A program made the position numbers and the translations under genes. The notes below the pieces were generated by a model. It searched no databases and was not told where the DNA came from. It saw only the letters and a program-made list of their open reading frames with translations. A DNA stretch of 64,000 bases. Source: Carettochelys insculpta (lineage: Eukaryota; Chordata; Testudines; Carettochelyidae). The DNA lies in assembly GCF_033958435.1 (NCBI RefSeq), contig NC_134145.1, positions 37,599,501 to 37,663,500 on the forward strand, written 5' to 3'. Numbering within the stretch: the first letter of the stretch is position 1; each line of letters opens with the position of its first letter. Shown one piece after another: positions 53,867 through 64,000 of this stretch.

Positions 53867-54213
53867 TACTTTGGCAGAGTGTGGCCACACACAAAAGCTA
53901 AACAAAAGAGCACTCTTCTCTGTCAACAGAACAGCCGGACTGCCCAGCTGCTCTCTCAACAAAACAGGCACCCAGAAGCACAGCAGACAATTTGGCAGAG
54001 CTGTTGAGAGAAGCCCACCTGCAAAGTGTCTGCACAGCTTTTTTTGTCTACAAAAGACACTCTCTTTTATCTGGGAGAGGCAGAACATTGGTGGCAGAAG
54101 TGACAACTTTTGTCGACAGACTGTCAAAGCGTATTTTGCCTGTGGACGTTCTACCTATTTTGTTGACAAAACAGGGGGTTTTGTTGGCAAAAATCACCAG
54201 TGTAGCTGTAGCC
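53867..54213. mobile_element. Non-autonomous DNA transposon, GTCGACAGA-rich family
   Basis: The motifs CTCTGTCAACAGAACAGCC, CTCTCTCAACAAAACAGG, TTTTGTCGACAGACTGTC and the right end CCAGTGTAGCTGTAGCC identify the family of 3245-3689 and 16054-16434. The left end is lost or very diverged next to the CR1 fragment. The 144-codon frame that crosses it joins CR1 and transposon sequence and is not a gene. Confidence 0.65.
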
Positions 54214-55671
54214 AATGAGTGACAGTCCTAAAATAAGGGAAACGCCAAAAAAAAAAAATCACCAATTAGGGGACTTATGGGATTCCCTGTGCTAATATAA
54301 ATTAACTGTTACTTTAATCTCAGTTTTATTTTTTTTATTTAAATAGTGTGCAGTGAAAGAAAGTGTTCCCCAAATTTTGTGCAAATGTAGAAAACTTGGC
54401 ATAAAATGAATGACGTCCCTCAAAATGAGCTTTACTTAACAGTGTTTTTTCATCCCTTCATATGATGAATCTATGGCTGTCATGAACAGACTGAAGTAAA
54501 TAATAATTAATAATGCATGTTTTAGATTTTAGCACTACTTCCACCATTATAAAATGAAAATTTTGGGTCTTCACTTGTTATTTCATTGTGCATAGGAGAC
54601 AGCACACTTGCTGATGCCAGATTCCTGGATGGGAAAGTTACTTCAGGTGTCGGAGAACATAAATAAGTAATGCTGGCAACGTACAGAGTTGAATCCCCTT
54701 GGTACACATCCGAAAAGCTGACACAGAATTTTAGAATCAAACATATTGTTCATCTTTTTTCGCCAGCTAAAATGTGAAATGCCTGAAATGTATTTGTTCT
54801 AAATAAAACAACATGTCATCGCCAGGTTTGCTGTGGGAATGGTATCAGAGCCGGTTACACAAACTTTCAATACAACATACTTGCACCAATTGCCATTACA
54901 AGACCATCAACCCTTGCGCTTTTCCCTCCAGGAGGTCAAAATGGGAACACTTCTATATAATTCTCTCCTTTAGCAGAGTACAAGTAGTCTAGAGTCTTAA
55001 AATGATCTCTTTCCTATGTCAGATCCCTGTGTCAATAAAACTGTACATCTGTTTTGAAAGAAATCCAAAGGGTTTGCTGCAAGAGGAGAAGACTAGCATA
55101 TCTCAAAGCTCATATCCTTCTGTTTTTGCTAATTCTCCCAGAAAACAATTGGAAGTTGCCAACAAGATCCATAAAGATCCATCACACCCTACTTAACAGT
55201 AGTACAGCATATTGTCAAATTGCAAAGTCTTGTTTTATATGCAGTGTTTCCCAGCAGGACTATGTTCAAATCTTCTGTCTCAAACAGGAGCAAATGGCAT
55301 TTAAGGTTTTGTTTTGCTAAAATGAGCATGTTACTTTCATCACACCAGGCCTATTTTTAGACTGTCTGAGCCTGAAATCTTTATGTTGTCAGCTGGCACT
55401 GTGCAAATAGACAGTGCTAAGAAAGCAGCAGTCACTGCTTTGAAGCAGCAATAGTAGACTAGGGTGTAGAAGCAGACAATTTAGCCACAGAACAGTGTAA
55501 ATCGAAGCAAACAGTGTAAATCAGCAAATCGAAGCAATTCCCTTCTTCTGTTGCAATTTCAAGACTAAAGAAATCTTTGCTACCGAAGTAGTAGCTTTCT
55601 GTGCTGTATGAGATTAAACAAGTCTCTCTGAAGCTAGTGCATTTACTCTTTGCAATTTCTAAAATATTTTA
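54214..55671. other. Unassigned intergenic DNA
   Basis: No gene or named repeat is recognised. A short local duplication of GTGTAAATC(A)GAAGCAA-like sequence lies near 55496-55540. Confidence 0.35.
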
Positions 55672-55679
55672 GTGATAGC

Positions 55680-56461
55680 TAGAGCTCTGCCAAATTCATG
55701 GTCCATTCTGATGAGTTTTGTAATCTTAAATTTCACAGTTTCAGATATCTGAATCAGAAATGCCTGGTGGTGTAACTTGGGGTGGGAGGGGCACAGTGCT
55801 ACTGTAGAGGGGTCATGGTAACCCTTATTTAGATGCTCTTACCCTTATTTCTGAATGGCTGCTGGTGGTGGTTTTGGTACCCTCAGAAACTGGCATCTTG
55901 AGAATGTTGGCTGCTGGTGGGAGTCCAACTCTAAAGGCAGCACTATCAGAAGTAAGGGTGGCCTTGCATGGTATTGCCACACTCACTTCTGCACTGCCAT
56001 CGGAGGTAGTTCTGAATGACCTGTGCCACGGAACAAGAAGTCCCATACCTCTTCAGACCAGCCAAGGATACCAGGTGGAGCCTGGTGCATGGTGGGAATC
56101 CCTGGACAGTACATCCTCAGCCTTGCTTCTCCCAAGCTCTTTGGTATTAAAGGGGTCTGGGACTGTCTGTGCGAGGAGGAACTGTGGTGATCGCACTGCC
56201 ACCCCTGACCACATTGCCTGCCCATAAAGCTATCCCTTTCTCCCCCTCTTTCCCCCATTATACCACTCACTTCTGAGCTGCTGCTGGTAACAGTACTGTC
56301 TTCAGAGCTGGATGCCCAGCTATCAGCCGCTGCTCTGAAGGCAGTACAGAAGTAAGAGTGTTAATATCATAACCCCACTACAATTGCCAAATGTCATGGG
56401 GAAGACCAGATTTCACAGTCTGTGATGCATTTTTCATGGCTGTGAATTTGGTAGGGACCTA
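55680..56461. mobile_element. hAT-like non-autonomous element, 782 bp
   Basis: Ends are TAGAGCTCTGCCAAATTCA and, inverted, TAGGTCCCTACCAAATTCA (15 of 19 identical). Flanking octamers GTGATAGC and GTGGTAAC match at 6 of 8, an old 8-bp duplication. The interior has repeated CTGGTGG and TCTGCACTG-type phrases and no transposase. Confidence 0.65.
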
Positions 56462-56469
56462 GTGGTAAC

Positions 56470-56720
56470 AGAGGTTTCACTGGAGGAGAAAGACTCACAC
56501 TTGAGCATCTTTGAATTTCACCGTCTCTCTCACTCATTTTGATAATGGCTTTTCATGACATCAGTTTTTCGCTTATAATAAGTCAGACAAATGATTGTTT
56601 TTGTTTTCAGGATATCTGTTTATCTCAGACACCTCTAAGGATACCTGACACCCTGGAATCTCAATGGAATCACAGTTATGTTAAAAGTAGCAAACAATAC
56701 TCTAGTTGTGTCCCTTCCTT
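56470..56720. other. Unassigned spacer
   Basis: Nothing recognisable. Confidence 0.3.
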
Positions 56721-57109
56721 CTCCCTCTCTGGAGATGTCTGGATTGCCAGATGCATGTAGTGGAAATTCCAGAGGCAGGTATAAATATACAGGCACATGA
56801 AAAGAAGGGAGTACCAATGAAGAGGAAGGCCAGAGTTAATGAGGCCAATTCAGTCAGGGAGGATGTGGCCCACTTCCATCAGCTGATGTGGAGGTATGAA
56901 CAGCAAGAGAGGAGAAACTGCTTTTGTAGTTGGCCAGACATTCCCAGTCTTTGTTCAATCCTAAATGGATGGTGTCAAATTTGCAAATGAATATTAGCTG
57001 TTCAGTTTCTCTCTGAAGTCTGTTTTTGAAGCTTTTTTATTGCAGGATAGTTAATTTTAAATCTGCTACTGAGTGTCCAGGGAGACTAAAGTGTTCTCCT
57101 ACAGGTTTT

Positions 57110-57272
57110 CAAAACAAAACAGACCCACTTCTTCAGACCATAGCCAGACCAGAAGTGGGTCTGTCCCACGGAAGCTCACCTAACAAACTATTTTGCTAGT
57201 ATTTAAAGTGCTACTTGACTGCTTTTTTGTTTTGATAGTGTATAGACTAGCACGGCTTCCTCTCTGTTACTA
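57110..57272 (+). repeat. Penelope-like tail inserted into PLE3, 13-bp target duplication
   Basis: The 163-bp insert (GAAGTGGGTCTGTCCCACGG ... AGTGCTACTTGACTGC ... TCTCTGTTACTA) is flanked by TCCTACAGGTTTT at 57097-57109 and 57273-57285. PLE2 at the matching position has a single uninterrupted CCCCACAGGCTTC sequence. The insert matches 61676-61820 and the forward part of 38484-38622. Confidence 0.85.
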
Positions 57273-57510
57273 TCCTACAGGTTTTGTGTATGTTACCATT
57301 CCTGATACTTGATTTGTGACTATTTATTCTTTTACATAGACAGTGTCCAGTTTGGCCAATGTATATGGCTGAAGGGTATTGCTGGCGCATGATGGTATAT
57401 ATTTCATTAGTAAATGTGTAGGTAAATGAGCTGCTGATCATATGGCTGATGTGGTTAGGTCCTGTGACGCTGTCACTGGTGTGTTGATCTGTGGGCAGAG
57501 TTGGCACCAA
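57247..57510 (-). pseudogene. Penelope-like GIY-YIG domain (PLE3), interrupted
   Basis: The minus-strand frame reads SVTGPNHISHMI, then TFTNEIYTIMRQQYPSAIYI, GQTGHCLCKRINSHKSSIRN and GNIHKT before running into the inserted tail. The GIY-YIG signature (IYTI and AIYIGQTG), Arg and His are kept; the catalytic Glu block lies beyond the insert and is separated from it. The Cys pair before the nuclease (CQLC in PLE1) is degraded here. Confidence 0.8.
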
Positions 57511-58119
57511 GGAGTGTTGCAGGGATTGGTTCCTGAGTTAGTTACTGTGGTGTGGTGTATAGTCACTGGTGAGAATTTGCTTCAGGTTGGTGGGCTGTCT
57601 GTAGGTGAGGACTGGCCTGCCTCACAAGGTCTGTGAGTGTGAGGGATCATTGTCCAGGATGGGTTGTAGATTACTAATGATGCGCTGGAGAGGTTTTAGC
57701 TGGAGGCTTTAGGTAATGGCCAGTGGTGTTATTCTCCTTGTTGGGCTTGTCTTGTAGCAAATGGCTTAAGGGTATACATCTGGCTCTGTCAATCTGTCTC
57801 CTCACTTCCTCAGGTGGCTATTGTAGCTTTAAGAATGCTTAGTAAAGTTATTGTAAGTGTTTGTCTCTGTCTGAGAGATTGGAGCAAATGCAGTTGTACC
57901 TTAGTACTTGGCTGTAGCAATGGATCGCGTGGTGTGCCCTGGACAGAAACTGGAGACATGTATGTAAGCGTAGTGGTCAGTAGGTTTCTGGTATAGAGTG
58001 GTGTTTATGTGACCATCACTTATTTGCACTGTAGTGTCCAGGAAGAGGATTTCTTGTGAGAACTGGTCCAAGCTGAGATTGGTGGTGGGGTGAAAACTGT
58101 TGAAATCATGGTGGAACTC

Positions 58120-58640
58120 TTAAAAAGCCTCCTTCACATGGGTCCAGATGATGAAGATGTCATCACTGTAGTGCAAGTAGAGGAGGGGCACTAGGGCATA
58201 AGAACTGAGGAAGTGTTCTTCCAGGTCACCTCTAAAAATTTTGGCATACCGTGGGGGCATGTGCGTGCCCATAGTGGTGCCACTAATTTGAAGGTATAAA
58301 TTGATCCCAAATCTGAAATAGTTTTGGTTGAGGACAAAGTTGCAAAGCTCTGCCACCAATTGTGCCTCAGCTTCATCAGGGATACTGTTCCTGCAGGCTT
58401 ATACTCCATCTACATGTGGGATATTGGTGTAGAGAGCCTCTACAGCCATGGTGGCTAGGACAGTGTTTTCAGGAAGATCACCAATGCATTGTAGCTTCCT
58501 CGGGAAGTTGGAGGTGTCCCAAAGATAGCACAGATAGTTCTGGTAGCATAGAGTCTGAGCAGAGAGTCCACATATCCAGACAATCCTGCAGTGAGAGTGC
58601 CAATGCCGGAGATGATGGTGTGTCTATGGTTTGCAGCTTT
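58120..58640 (-). pseudogene. Penelope-like reverse transcriptase core (PLE3)
   Basis: Minus-strand fragments read IISGIGTLTAGLSGYVDS (near 58620), LPENTVLATMAVEALYTNIP (near 58440, motif A region, where the usual Asp of M-D-V is Ala), VAELCNFVLNQNYFRFGINL, ISGTTMGTHMPPRYAKIF and PLLYLHYSDDIFIIW (motif C, YSDD). Frameshifts separate the blocks. Loss of the motif A Asp means the domain could not polymerise even if the frames were intact. Confidence 0.8.
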
Positions 58641-58649
58641 ATGGATCTC

Positions 58650-58830
58650 GAGTAGTAGATAGAATAACCCCGACTGGAAGGAGAATTACCACATTCTACA
58701 GGCTACTCTCCTCTGATCCCACTGAGAAGTACATAAAGAAATTACACCAGCTGCTCAAGATACTACCTACAAAAGCACAGAAACAAATCTACAGAGACAT
58801 ACCCCTAGAGCCCATCATTCTTTATGCCAA
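58650..58830 (+). pseudogene. Inverted N-terminal RT segment of PLE3
   Basis: The plus-strand frame reads ITPTGRRITTFYRLLSSDPT, EKYIKKLHQLLKILPTKAQK and QIYRDIPLEPII. In related elements this block precedes the RP-IVSGIGTLTAG block, which in this copy is on the opposite strand at 58620. The segment is therefore the same gene turned around. About 20 residues between the two blocks are missing at the junction. Confidence 0.75.
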
Positions 58831-60238
58831 TGGGGGTGGGTATTATGTGTCCATAAAACGTATTGCCCCCATTTTCTGCTGACATGCCACAGGGTTACCA
58901 AAATTAAATGTGTGTTAAAAGCTCCGTGCTAGCAGAATATAAAACTAGACCAAGAAATGCACTGCTGCACTTGCAAGGATCCCAGAGACCAGTAGAATTA
59001 GAAAGAAGCAAAAACTTGCACAGCAAATTGCATCTGAAAATTAGTAACATTATTTCCTTTTAATATATATTGTTAAAAATAAACATTTTTACAAGATGAA
59101 TAGATGTAAATCCAGATGCTGTTGTTGTATGTCTTGTGCATTTCATGGTTACAAAAACTACAGAATACATAGCAGGCCATCTAAAATGGTAGGAGCCCAG
59201 CTGGTGTCCCCATATGCCTTGTGAATTTCACCATTATGGACACAGCAGAGTGTATATGGGCTTGGCAGAATTTGATTTTTATTTGTTTATTTTTAAGCAT
59301 TTTTACATTAATTTAAATTTTCACAGTTGGGAAAAAATAGGGGGAAGACAATAGTTCTTTAACGATAGATGTTGAGATTCAAAGAGCTAAAGTTTGCGAC
59401 TGTTAGAGCACAGTGTCAACATCACATGTCAAAACACACAGATACAGATCCTTAAATCAAATGTTATGTGCTCAAGCAGTGTCTTTCTAACTTTACGTAA
59501 TTTTTCCATTGGTTTGTGTGAGTGGTGAAATCACCTTTTACAGCTATTTACTGATAAAAATCTATCTACTATCTAATAGCAGCAGAAGTCATTTCTGTAT
59601 CTTAGGCATCTCATATTTAAACTACACAAGTGGGATTTGCTGCACTGAAGTGTTCTGTATCATGTTAAAAATGGGCTCATTAAGAATTCATGAAAATGCT
59701 GATATTTGAAAATAACTGAAATTTTACAGCTGACAATGTGCTTTACTGGGAACACCACTGGCTTACCTAATATATCTTCCAGGAGGGTCATGATTGATGC
59801 TTAGTAAGGAAGTCTCAGACCTACATGGTATCATAAGATTCTAAAAAAGCCCTGAGGGTAGTGACACAGGTAAACAATATGGTACCCTGACCGCTACCTA
59901 AGTGCAGTTAGACCAGCTCCCTTACTGTGCATTGTAAATGAAGGCTACAGTTAAATACCATGCAGCTACATCATGGATTTCTAGTGCATCCTATAATAAT
60001 GAAGACAGTCAGTATGAACTTTTAAATTACTCAACATGGCTTATTTACCTGTAAACTGTCCACTGACTATGGGCACATATTACTTGTCTAAAAAATACTA
60101 TACCTACAAATGAAAAAATTAAAATAAAAATACAGTACAGTGTCACTTTTTGTTTATCTGCATCTGATAAGTTAAATCAAGGTATGTAACTTGCAAGCTG
60201 AGGGCAGGAGAGAGTGAGAGACCCAGTTACAAGCTGAA
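58831..60238. other. Unassigned AT-rich intergenic DNA
   Basis: No gene or named repeat is recognised. Confidence 0.35.
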
Positions 60239-60240
60239 TA

Positions 60241-60597
60241 CAGTCGGGTCTCAACATTCGCAAGTGCCACATTTGCGAATTCAATTATTCACAAGTGGCC
60301 TCGCTTCCCTGGGGCTCCCTGCCCGGGAGCGCTGGCACCCATGGGGTCCCGGGGTCGGGAGTGGTGGTGGTGGCTGCAGGTTCCCTGGGGCTGGGAGCGC
60401 CAGTGGCAACCATGGGTTCCCTGGGGCTCCGGGGCTGGGACCACTGGCAGCCTTTGCTTCCTGAGGCTGCAGGGCAGGGAGCACCTGCAGCTGCTGCTTC
60501 CCAGGGCTCTGAGCCTCCCCACTCCCACACATTTGCAAAAATCAACATTCATGAGGGTTCTGAACACAGAACCCTCACAAATGTTGAGACCCTACTA
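60241..60597. mobile_element. pogo/Tigger-like non-autonomous element
   Basis: CAGTCGGGTCTCAACATTCG on the left mirrors AATGTTGAGACCCTACTA on the right, with TA on both sides (60239-60240 and 60598-60599). The TA duplication and CAGT-type ends fit Tigger/mariner. The 250-bp centre is a GC-rich imperfect tandem repeat (GGTTCCCTGGGGCTGGGAGC-like units of about 55-60 bp). Frames of 85-133 codons through it are products of this repeat. Confidence 0.7.
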
Positions 60598-60599
60598 TA

Positions 60600-61065
60600 T
60601 ATACAATATGCTTATAAAACCCTCAACATATAAGAGCCTCTTAATAATCTTATATAAAATTTGCAGGGCCACTACCATACAAATATATATATATATAGTG
60701 ACCCCTTCACTTAAAACTGTACATGTGAGAGATCGGTCCTAAACAGCTAGAGTAGGACAGGTGATGTGCAGCAGTGGTGCACACATCTGAGATGTGCTAC
60801 AATTTTTAAACAATGGCTCTTTTAATGAACATTGCTGTCAATAAGGCAAGTAGCATTGTGGTTGACTACGGACTTGAGTCTTGCTTTCTTCTGTATTCTC
60901 AGGTTAGCTGGACACGTATATAATGTGTTCTGTGTTCTACTCAAACAATTTTTGCTGCCAGTCCTCCAGGCAGTGTTTAGATTATTATGATTTATTTAAA
61001 TGGTCATTCTTTTTATTGACCAAATGAAGAGAAAGTATAGGTTTAAACATACAGTATACACTTGA
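60600..61065. other. Unassigned intergenic DNA
   Basis: A short (AT)6-7 run at about 60682-60696. Otherwise nothing recognised. Confidence 0.35.
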
Positions 61066-61545
61066 TATCATGGAATCATAGACTACTAGAACTGGAAGGG
61101 ACCTCAAGAGGTCATCAAGTCCAGTACCCTGCCCTCAGGGCAGGACCAAAAACCATCTATATCATCCCTGTTAGACATTTATCCAACCCGTTCTTAAATA
61201 TCTCTGCAACCACCCTAGGCTATTTATTCCAGTAATTAACCATCCTGACAGGAATTTTTTCCTACTGTCAAATCTAAACCTACCTAGCAGCAATTTAAGC
61301 CCATTGCTTCTTGTCCTATTATAAAAGGCTAAGGAGAATAATTTTAGTCCCTCCTCCTGGTAACACCTTTTTAGGTACTTGAAAGCTGCTCTCATGTCCC
61401 CTCTCTTTTCCAAACTAAACAAACCCAGTTATTTTAATCTTCTCTCACAGGTCATATTTTGTAGACGTTTATTTTACTTCCTCTTCCCCTGGACCCTTTC
61501 CAATCTGTCCACATTTTTCTTAAATGATTGGGCAGCCTGCATTAC
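61066..61545 (-). repeat. CR1 LINE 3' region, antisense
   Basis: CATGGAATCATAGACTACTAGAACTGGAAGGGACCTC and the following TTAAATATCTCTGCAACC, AGCCCATTGCTTCTTGTCC and CTTTCCAATCTGTCCACATTTTTC are the antisense CR1 3' part, with residues RGDMRAAFKYLKRCYQEEG visible on the minus strand. It is 5'-truncated at about 61545. Confidence 0.9.
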
Positions 61546-61675
61546 TGGTTAGTGCACAGGCACTAACAGAAAGCATGAACAATGCAAGGCTTTGCATGTT
61601 CTGCTTGTGTCAACAGATCTACCAACACTACTTGCTTACTGTTTTTGGTTCTCTGTGCCTTAAATATTGAGTCTG

Positions 61676-61820
61676 TTCTGGTCTGGCTATGGTCTGAAGA
61701 AGTGGGTCTGTCCCACGAAAGCTCACCTAATAAGCTATTTTTCTAGTCTTTAAAGTGCTACTTGACTGCTTTTTGTTTTGATAGTGTATAGACTAGCACG
61801 GCTTCCTCTCTGTTACTATT
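61676..61820 (+). repeat. Penelope-like terminal fragment
   Basis: GAAGAAGTGGGTCTGTCCCACGAAAGCTCACCTAATAAGC through TAGACTAGCACGGCTTCCTCTCTGTTAC. It is nearly identical to 57110-57272 but without a visible target duplication. Confidence 0.85.
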
Positions 61821-63412
61821 CTTGATGTGAATAGCATTGTATCTGCAATCGCCAAAACTAAATCTTCAGCAATAGGTCAAGCCTACATTCTATTGATCAG
61901 TTGCAAACACTTTTGAGCTTGCACCACTGTAAAAGTACTCTATGTAGGCCAAAATCAGCAATATTGGAGAGTTGGATTGCCTTTAGACAAGTAGGTTTGA
62001 TAGGATCATGAACAATAAGTGGAAAAAGAAGATGAGTGCCTGGAATTAAAGACAATTCAGGTTATCCGTTACACATTACAGAAATGGTTGGAAGTCATTC
62101 ATCTGAACTATGTCCCCTGTGATGCTACCAAGGTTAGTAGAATTGCTTAAATATATGTATTCTGGTCATGTAAGCTAAAAGGTTTTGTACTGTTAGTTAG
62201 GTGCTGCACTTAGTGTTGTGACACCTAACTGATTTAGGAGTCTAGGTCTAATTTTCAAAGCTATTTAGATACTTGGGTGCCAAAATCTCCTTAATAGCTC
62301 ATTGACAACACTAAGCCTATCAATGTCTAAACACCTTTAAAAATTTGGGTCAAGATGTCTATAAGACATCTTACATTTTTCCACAAGTTTCCCAAAACAA
62401 AAACATAAGATAGAAAAATATGTAAATTGCTCATTAGGTTGGTTCCACCTTCTCCTTCATCCCTCATTTCACTGGTGCTGGAACTAGCATTGCAGGAGGT
62501 ACTGCAGCATCCAAGGCTTGATGTGGTTTCTATCCTATAGAAGCTTTATAGTTTGATTCAACGACTCATAGCGCTCTGGCCTGATTCATCTTGGCATATA
62601 CTTTTCCAACATACTAATAGGGTGTCCTGAGATGCACAACAAATATTTGGAGGGAGGATATAGACCTCACGTGGTTTCAGTGCTCTGCAGTAGTTGTACT
62701 TCTCCTGATAGTCTCAGACATGGAGCCTTTAACCCAGAATGAGAAATCATTATAAAGAAGGATATATACCAATGGCCAGAACTTCTATATTTTGTCATTT
62801 CCTTTATCCTAGATACATTGTACATCATCCAAGACATTTTAGAACTATATATCAACACTGGACTCCCCTTATGTCAGGAAAATATCCAAATAAACTTTTA
62901 ATTATGATACAATACTTATTACAGTACAAATTGGTATTTTTTTCTTCAAAAGCAGAAGCACCAGTCTGACAAGTAACATAGGGTATGAATGATGTCTTAA
63001 GTGAAATACAGCATAGTACAGTGAGCAAACAGCATTTTAGTACTGAACATTTTAAAAAAAAATACACAGAAATTTGCTCAAATGGAAAACAATGTCATGC
63101 TAAATTAAAAACTCAGATTTTAGAAATCCAAATAAATCAGAACATGATGTACTGCTGAATAGATACATGAATAATTAAAATAATTAGCCAAAAAAAGGCT
63201 ACAGAGGGCACTGTCATACAAACATGACTAGTGTTCAGGTTCCTCCCCACCCTTAAATAAATACATAAATTGTGGTGCAATGCTTTTGTTGGAAAGTAAA
63301 GTGAACTTTTAATATTTAAGAAGCATTCTTCAAATGTTGATGTAGTTTTAATGCTGTAAAAATCAAGTTATATGTCAGAATTTTTACTCTCTTATTTTCA
63401 ACACGTCAGTTA
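61821..63412. other. Unassigned intergenic DNA
   Basis: The stretch at 62200-62370 (ACCTAACTGATTTAGGAGTC, TTTAAAAATTTGGGTC) resembles an old palindromic repeat with AGGNNCCTAAAT motifs, but is too decayed to delimit. If the exon candidate at 63413 is real, the part just below it would be its 3' untranslated region, with ATTAAA on the minus strand at 63313-63308. Confidence 0.3.
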
Positions 63413-63506
63413 TTATGAGTGGACTGTGAAAAGAGATGATGTCCAGTGCAGTGAATACACATCAGCTTCATCATCATGTGACTTCTGCAAAGGCCGTGAG
63501 GAGGTT
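63413..63506 (-). CDS. Candidate terminal coding exon, unknown gene
   Basis: On the minus strand a pyrimidine-rich tract and acceptor (CTTTTTTTTTAAACTTATAG) precede an open segment starting at 63506. In the frame beginning at 63505 it reads TSSRPLQKSHDDEADVYSLH, then WTSSLFTVHS and a TAA at 63415-63413. The composition looks like a genuine protein end (acidic patch, aromatic residues). ATTAAA, a poly(A) signal variant, lies about 100 bp downstream on the same strand. I do not recognise the protein. A 31-codon frame after an acceptor can occur by chance, and no other exon of such a gene is in the window, so this is only a candidate. Confidence 0.22.
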
Positions 63507-64000
63507 CTATAAGTTTAAAAAAAAAGATCAAAAGCACATGGTTAGATATGAATAATCACCATAACTGAAAGTATTCCTATTTTTGACTTTTCAGACATTC
63601 TTCTGCAAGGAGAATTTTGTAATATAATTTTGTAGTAGTATAAATAAAAATGTTTCTAATTGCTGTGCTGTCAATTCCTTCCCATGGCAAATATTTTTTT
63701 TAAATGTTGCAAAACTTGTATACGTAAGTACCATGAACAAAGTAACTCAGTGTTATAGTTCTACAGCATGTTAGCTTTTAATTTATTGTTCATTTATAAC
63801 AATTTGAATAATTAAATTTGTTGTCATTTTATTACGGTCTTATTTATAATTAAAAGCTCAATTTCTGGGAATGAAAACTTGTCAGCTGATAATATTCTAT
63901 TTTAGTGTTAATACAATTTTAATGTTGCATTTTTTTTAAGTTTAATTGCTCCCTGTGAGCCAGATGGCATGGAATAAAGTAGTAAAATGCTAGAATTCAC
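63507..64000. other. Unassigned AT-rich DNA at the window end
   Basis: No feature is recognised. If the preceding exon candidate is real, this would be its upstream intron. Confidence 0.3.

Larger units (their letters stand above)
56775..58830 (-). mobile_element. Penelope-like element (PLE3) with internal inversion
   Basis: On the minus strand the element runs from RT (58640 downwards) through GIY-YIG (57510-57247, itself split by an insertion at 57110-57272) to its C-terminus and tail near 56775. The part that should precede the RT core lies instead on the plus strand at about 58650-58830. The element is therefore inverted at its 5' end. Several frameshifts and stops make it inactive. Confidence 0.8.

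Noticed and set aside
53784..54218. 144-codon plus-strand frame as a novel gene
   Set aside because: Its first third is antisense CR1 3' sequence and the rest is a non-autonomous DNA transposon.
60281..60742. Several 85-133-codon frames on both strands
   Set aside because: They come from the GC-rich minisatellite in a Tigger-like element; the same units appear in all frames and no domain is present.

Overview
This is vertebrate nuclear DNA, most likely from a turtle (Testudines) or a close sauropsid. The evidence is the repeat set: CR1 LINEs in every state of decay, Penelope-like elements with GIY-YIG endonuclease domains, PIF/Harbinger transposons, many palindromic non-autonomous elements starting near GGCTACGTCTACACTAG, hAT and pogo/Tigger-type non-autonomous elements, and a Ty3/gypsy Gag related to the SCAN domain. 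I cannot assign a species. No complete host protein-coding gene is visible. The only host-gene candidate is a possible short terminal exon on the minus strand at 63413-63506, and it is weak.

Layout. 1-5 kb: mostly unassigned AT-rich DNA with one palindromic element and a CR1 scrap. 5.4-7.9 kb: a 2.5 kb non-autonomous DNA element built of nested direct repeats. 8-18 kb: palindromic elements, one hAT-like element and the 3' part of a Penelope-like element. 19-24.3 kb: a dense nest of CR1 copies in opposite orientations, a gypsy LTR plus gag that splits a CR1 endonuclease, and an RTE-like reverse transcriptase relic. 24.3-28.5 kb: a minus-strand Penelope-like element, a palindromic element carrying an inverted Penelope tail, and a CR1 3' end. 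29.5-31.7 kb: Harbinger copy 1. 35.6-37.3 kb: the longest CR1 (minus strand, reverse transcriptase region). 39-43 kb: three hAT-type or similar elements, one of them inside a CR1 3' end. 43.4-47.3 kb: Harbinger copy 2 and a deletion derivative of the same family. 48.9-50.7 kb: a LINE with an R2/NeSL-type reverse transcriptase directly preceded by 33 bp of U2 snRNA sequence, with probable further U2 sequence after it. 51.5-61.5 kb: a second 436-bp palindromic element, CR1 fragments, a hAT-like element, a Penelope-like element with an internal inversion, and a Tigger-type element.

Biology. Nothing here forms an operon-like or pathway-like system; the content is a community of transposons and their parasites. 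Autonomous-type copies (Harbinger, Penelope-like, CR1, gypsy) are all broken by stops, frameshifts, deletions or truncation. The short elements carry the termini that such enzymes recognise. The most unusual object is the LINE at 48899-50614 with U2 snRNA flanks. It fits the published Utopia lineage (U2 snRNA gene-targeting, NeSL/R2-like), for which reptile copies with U2 flanks are reported to be few.

All family names come from reading motifs and remembered consensus features. No database search was possible.
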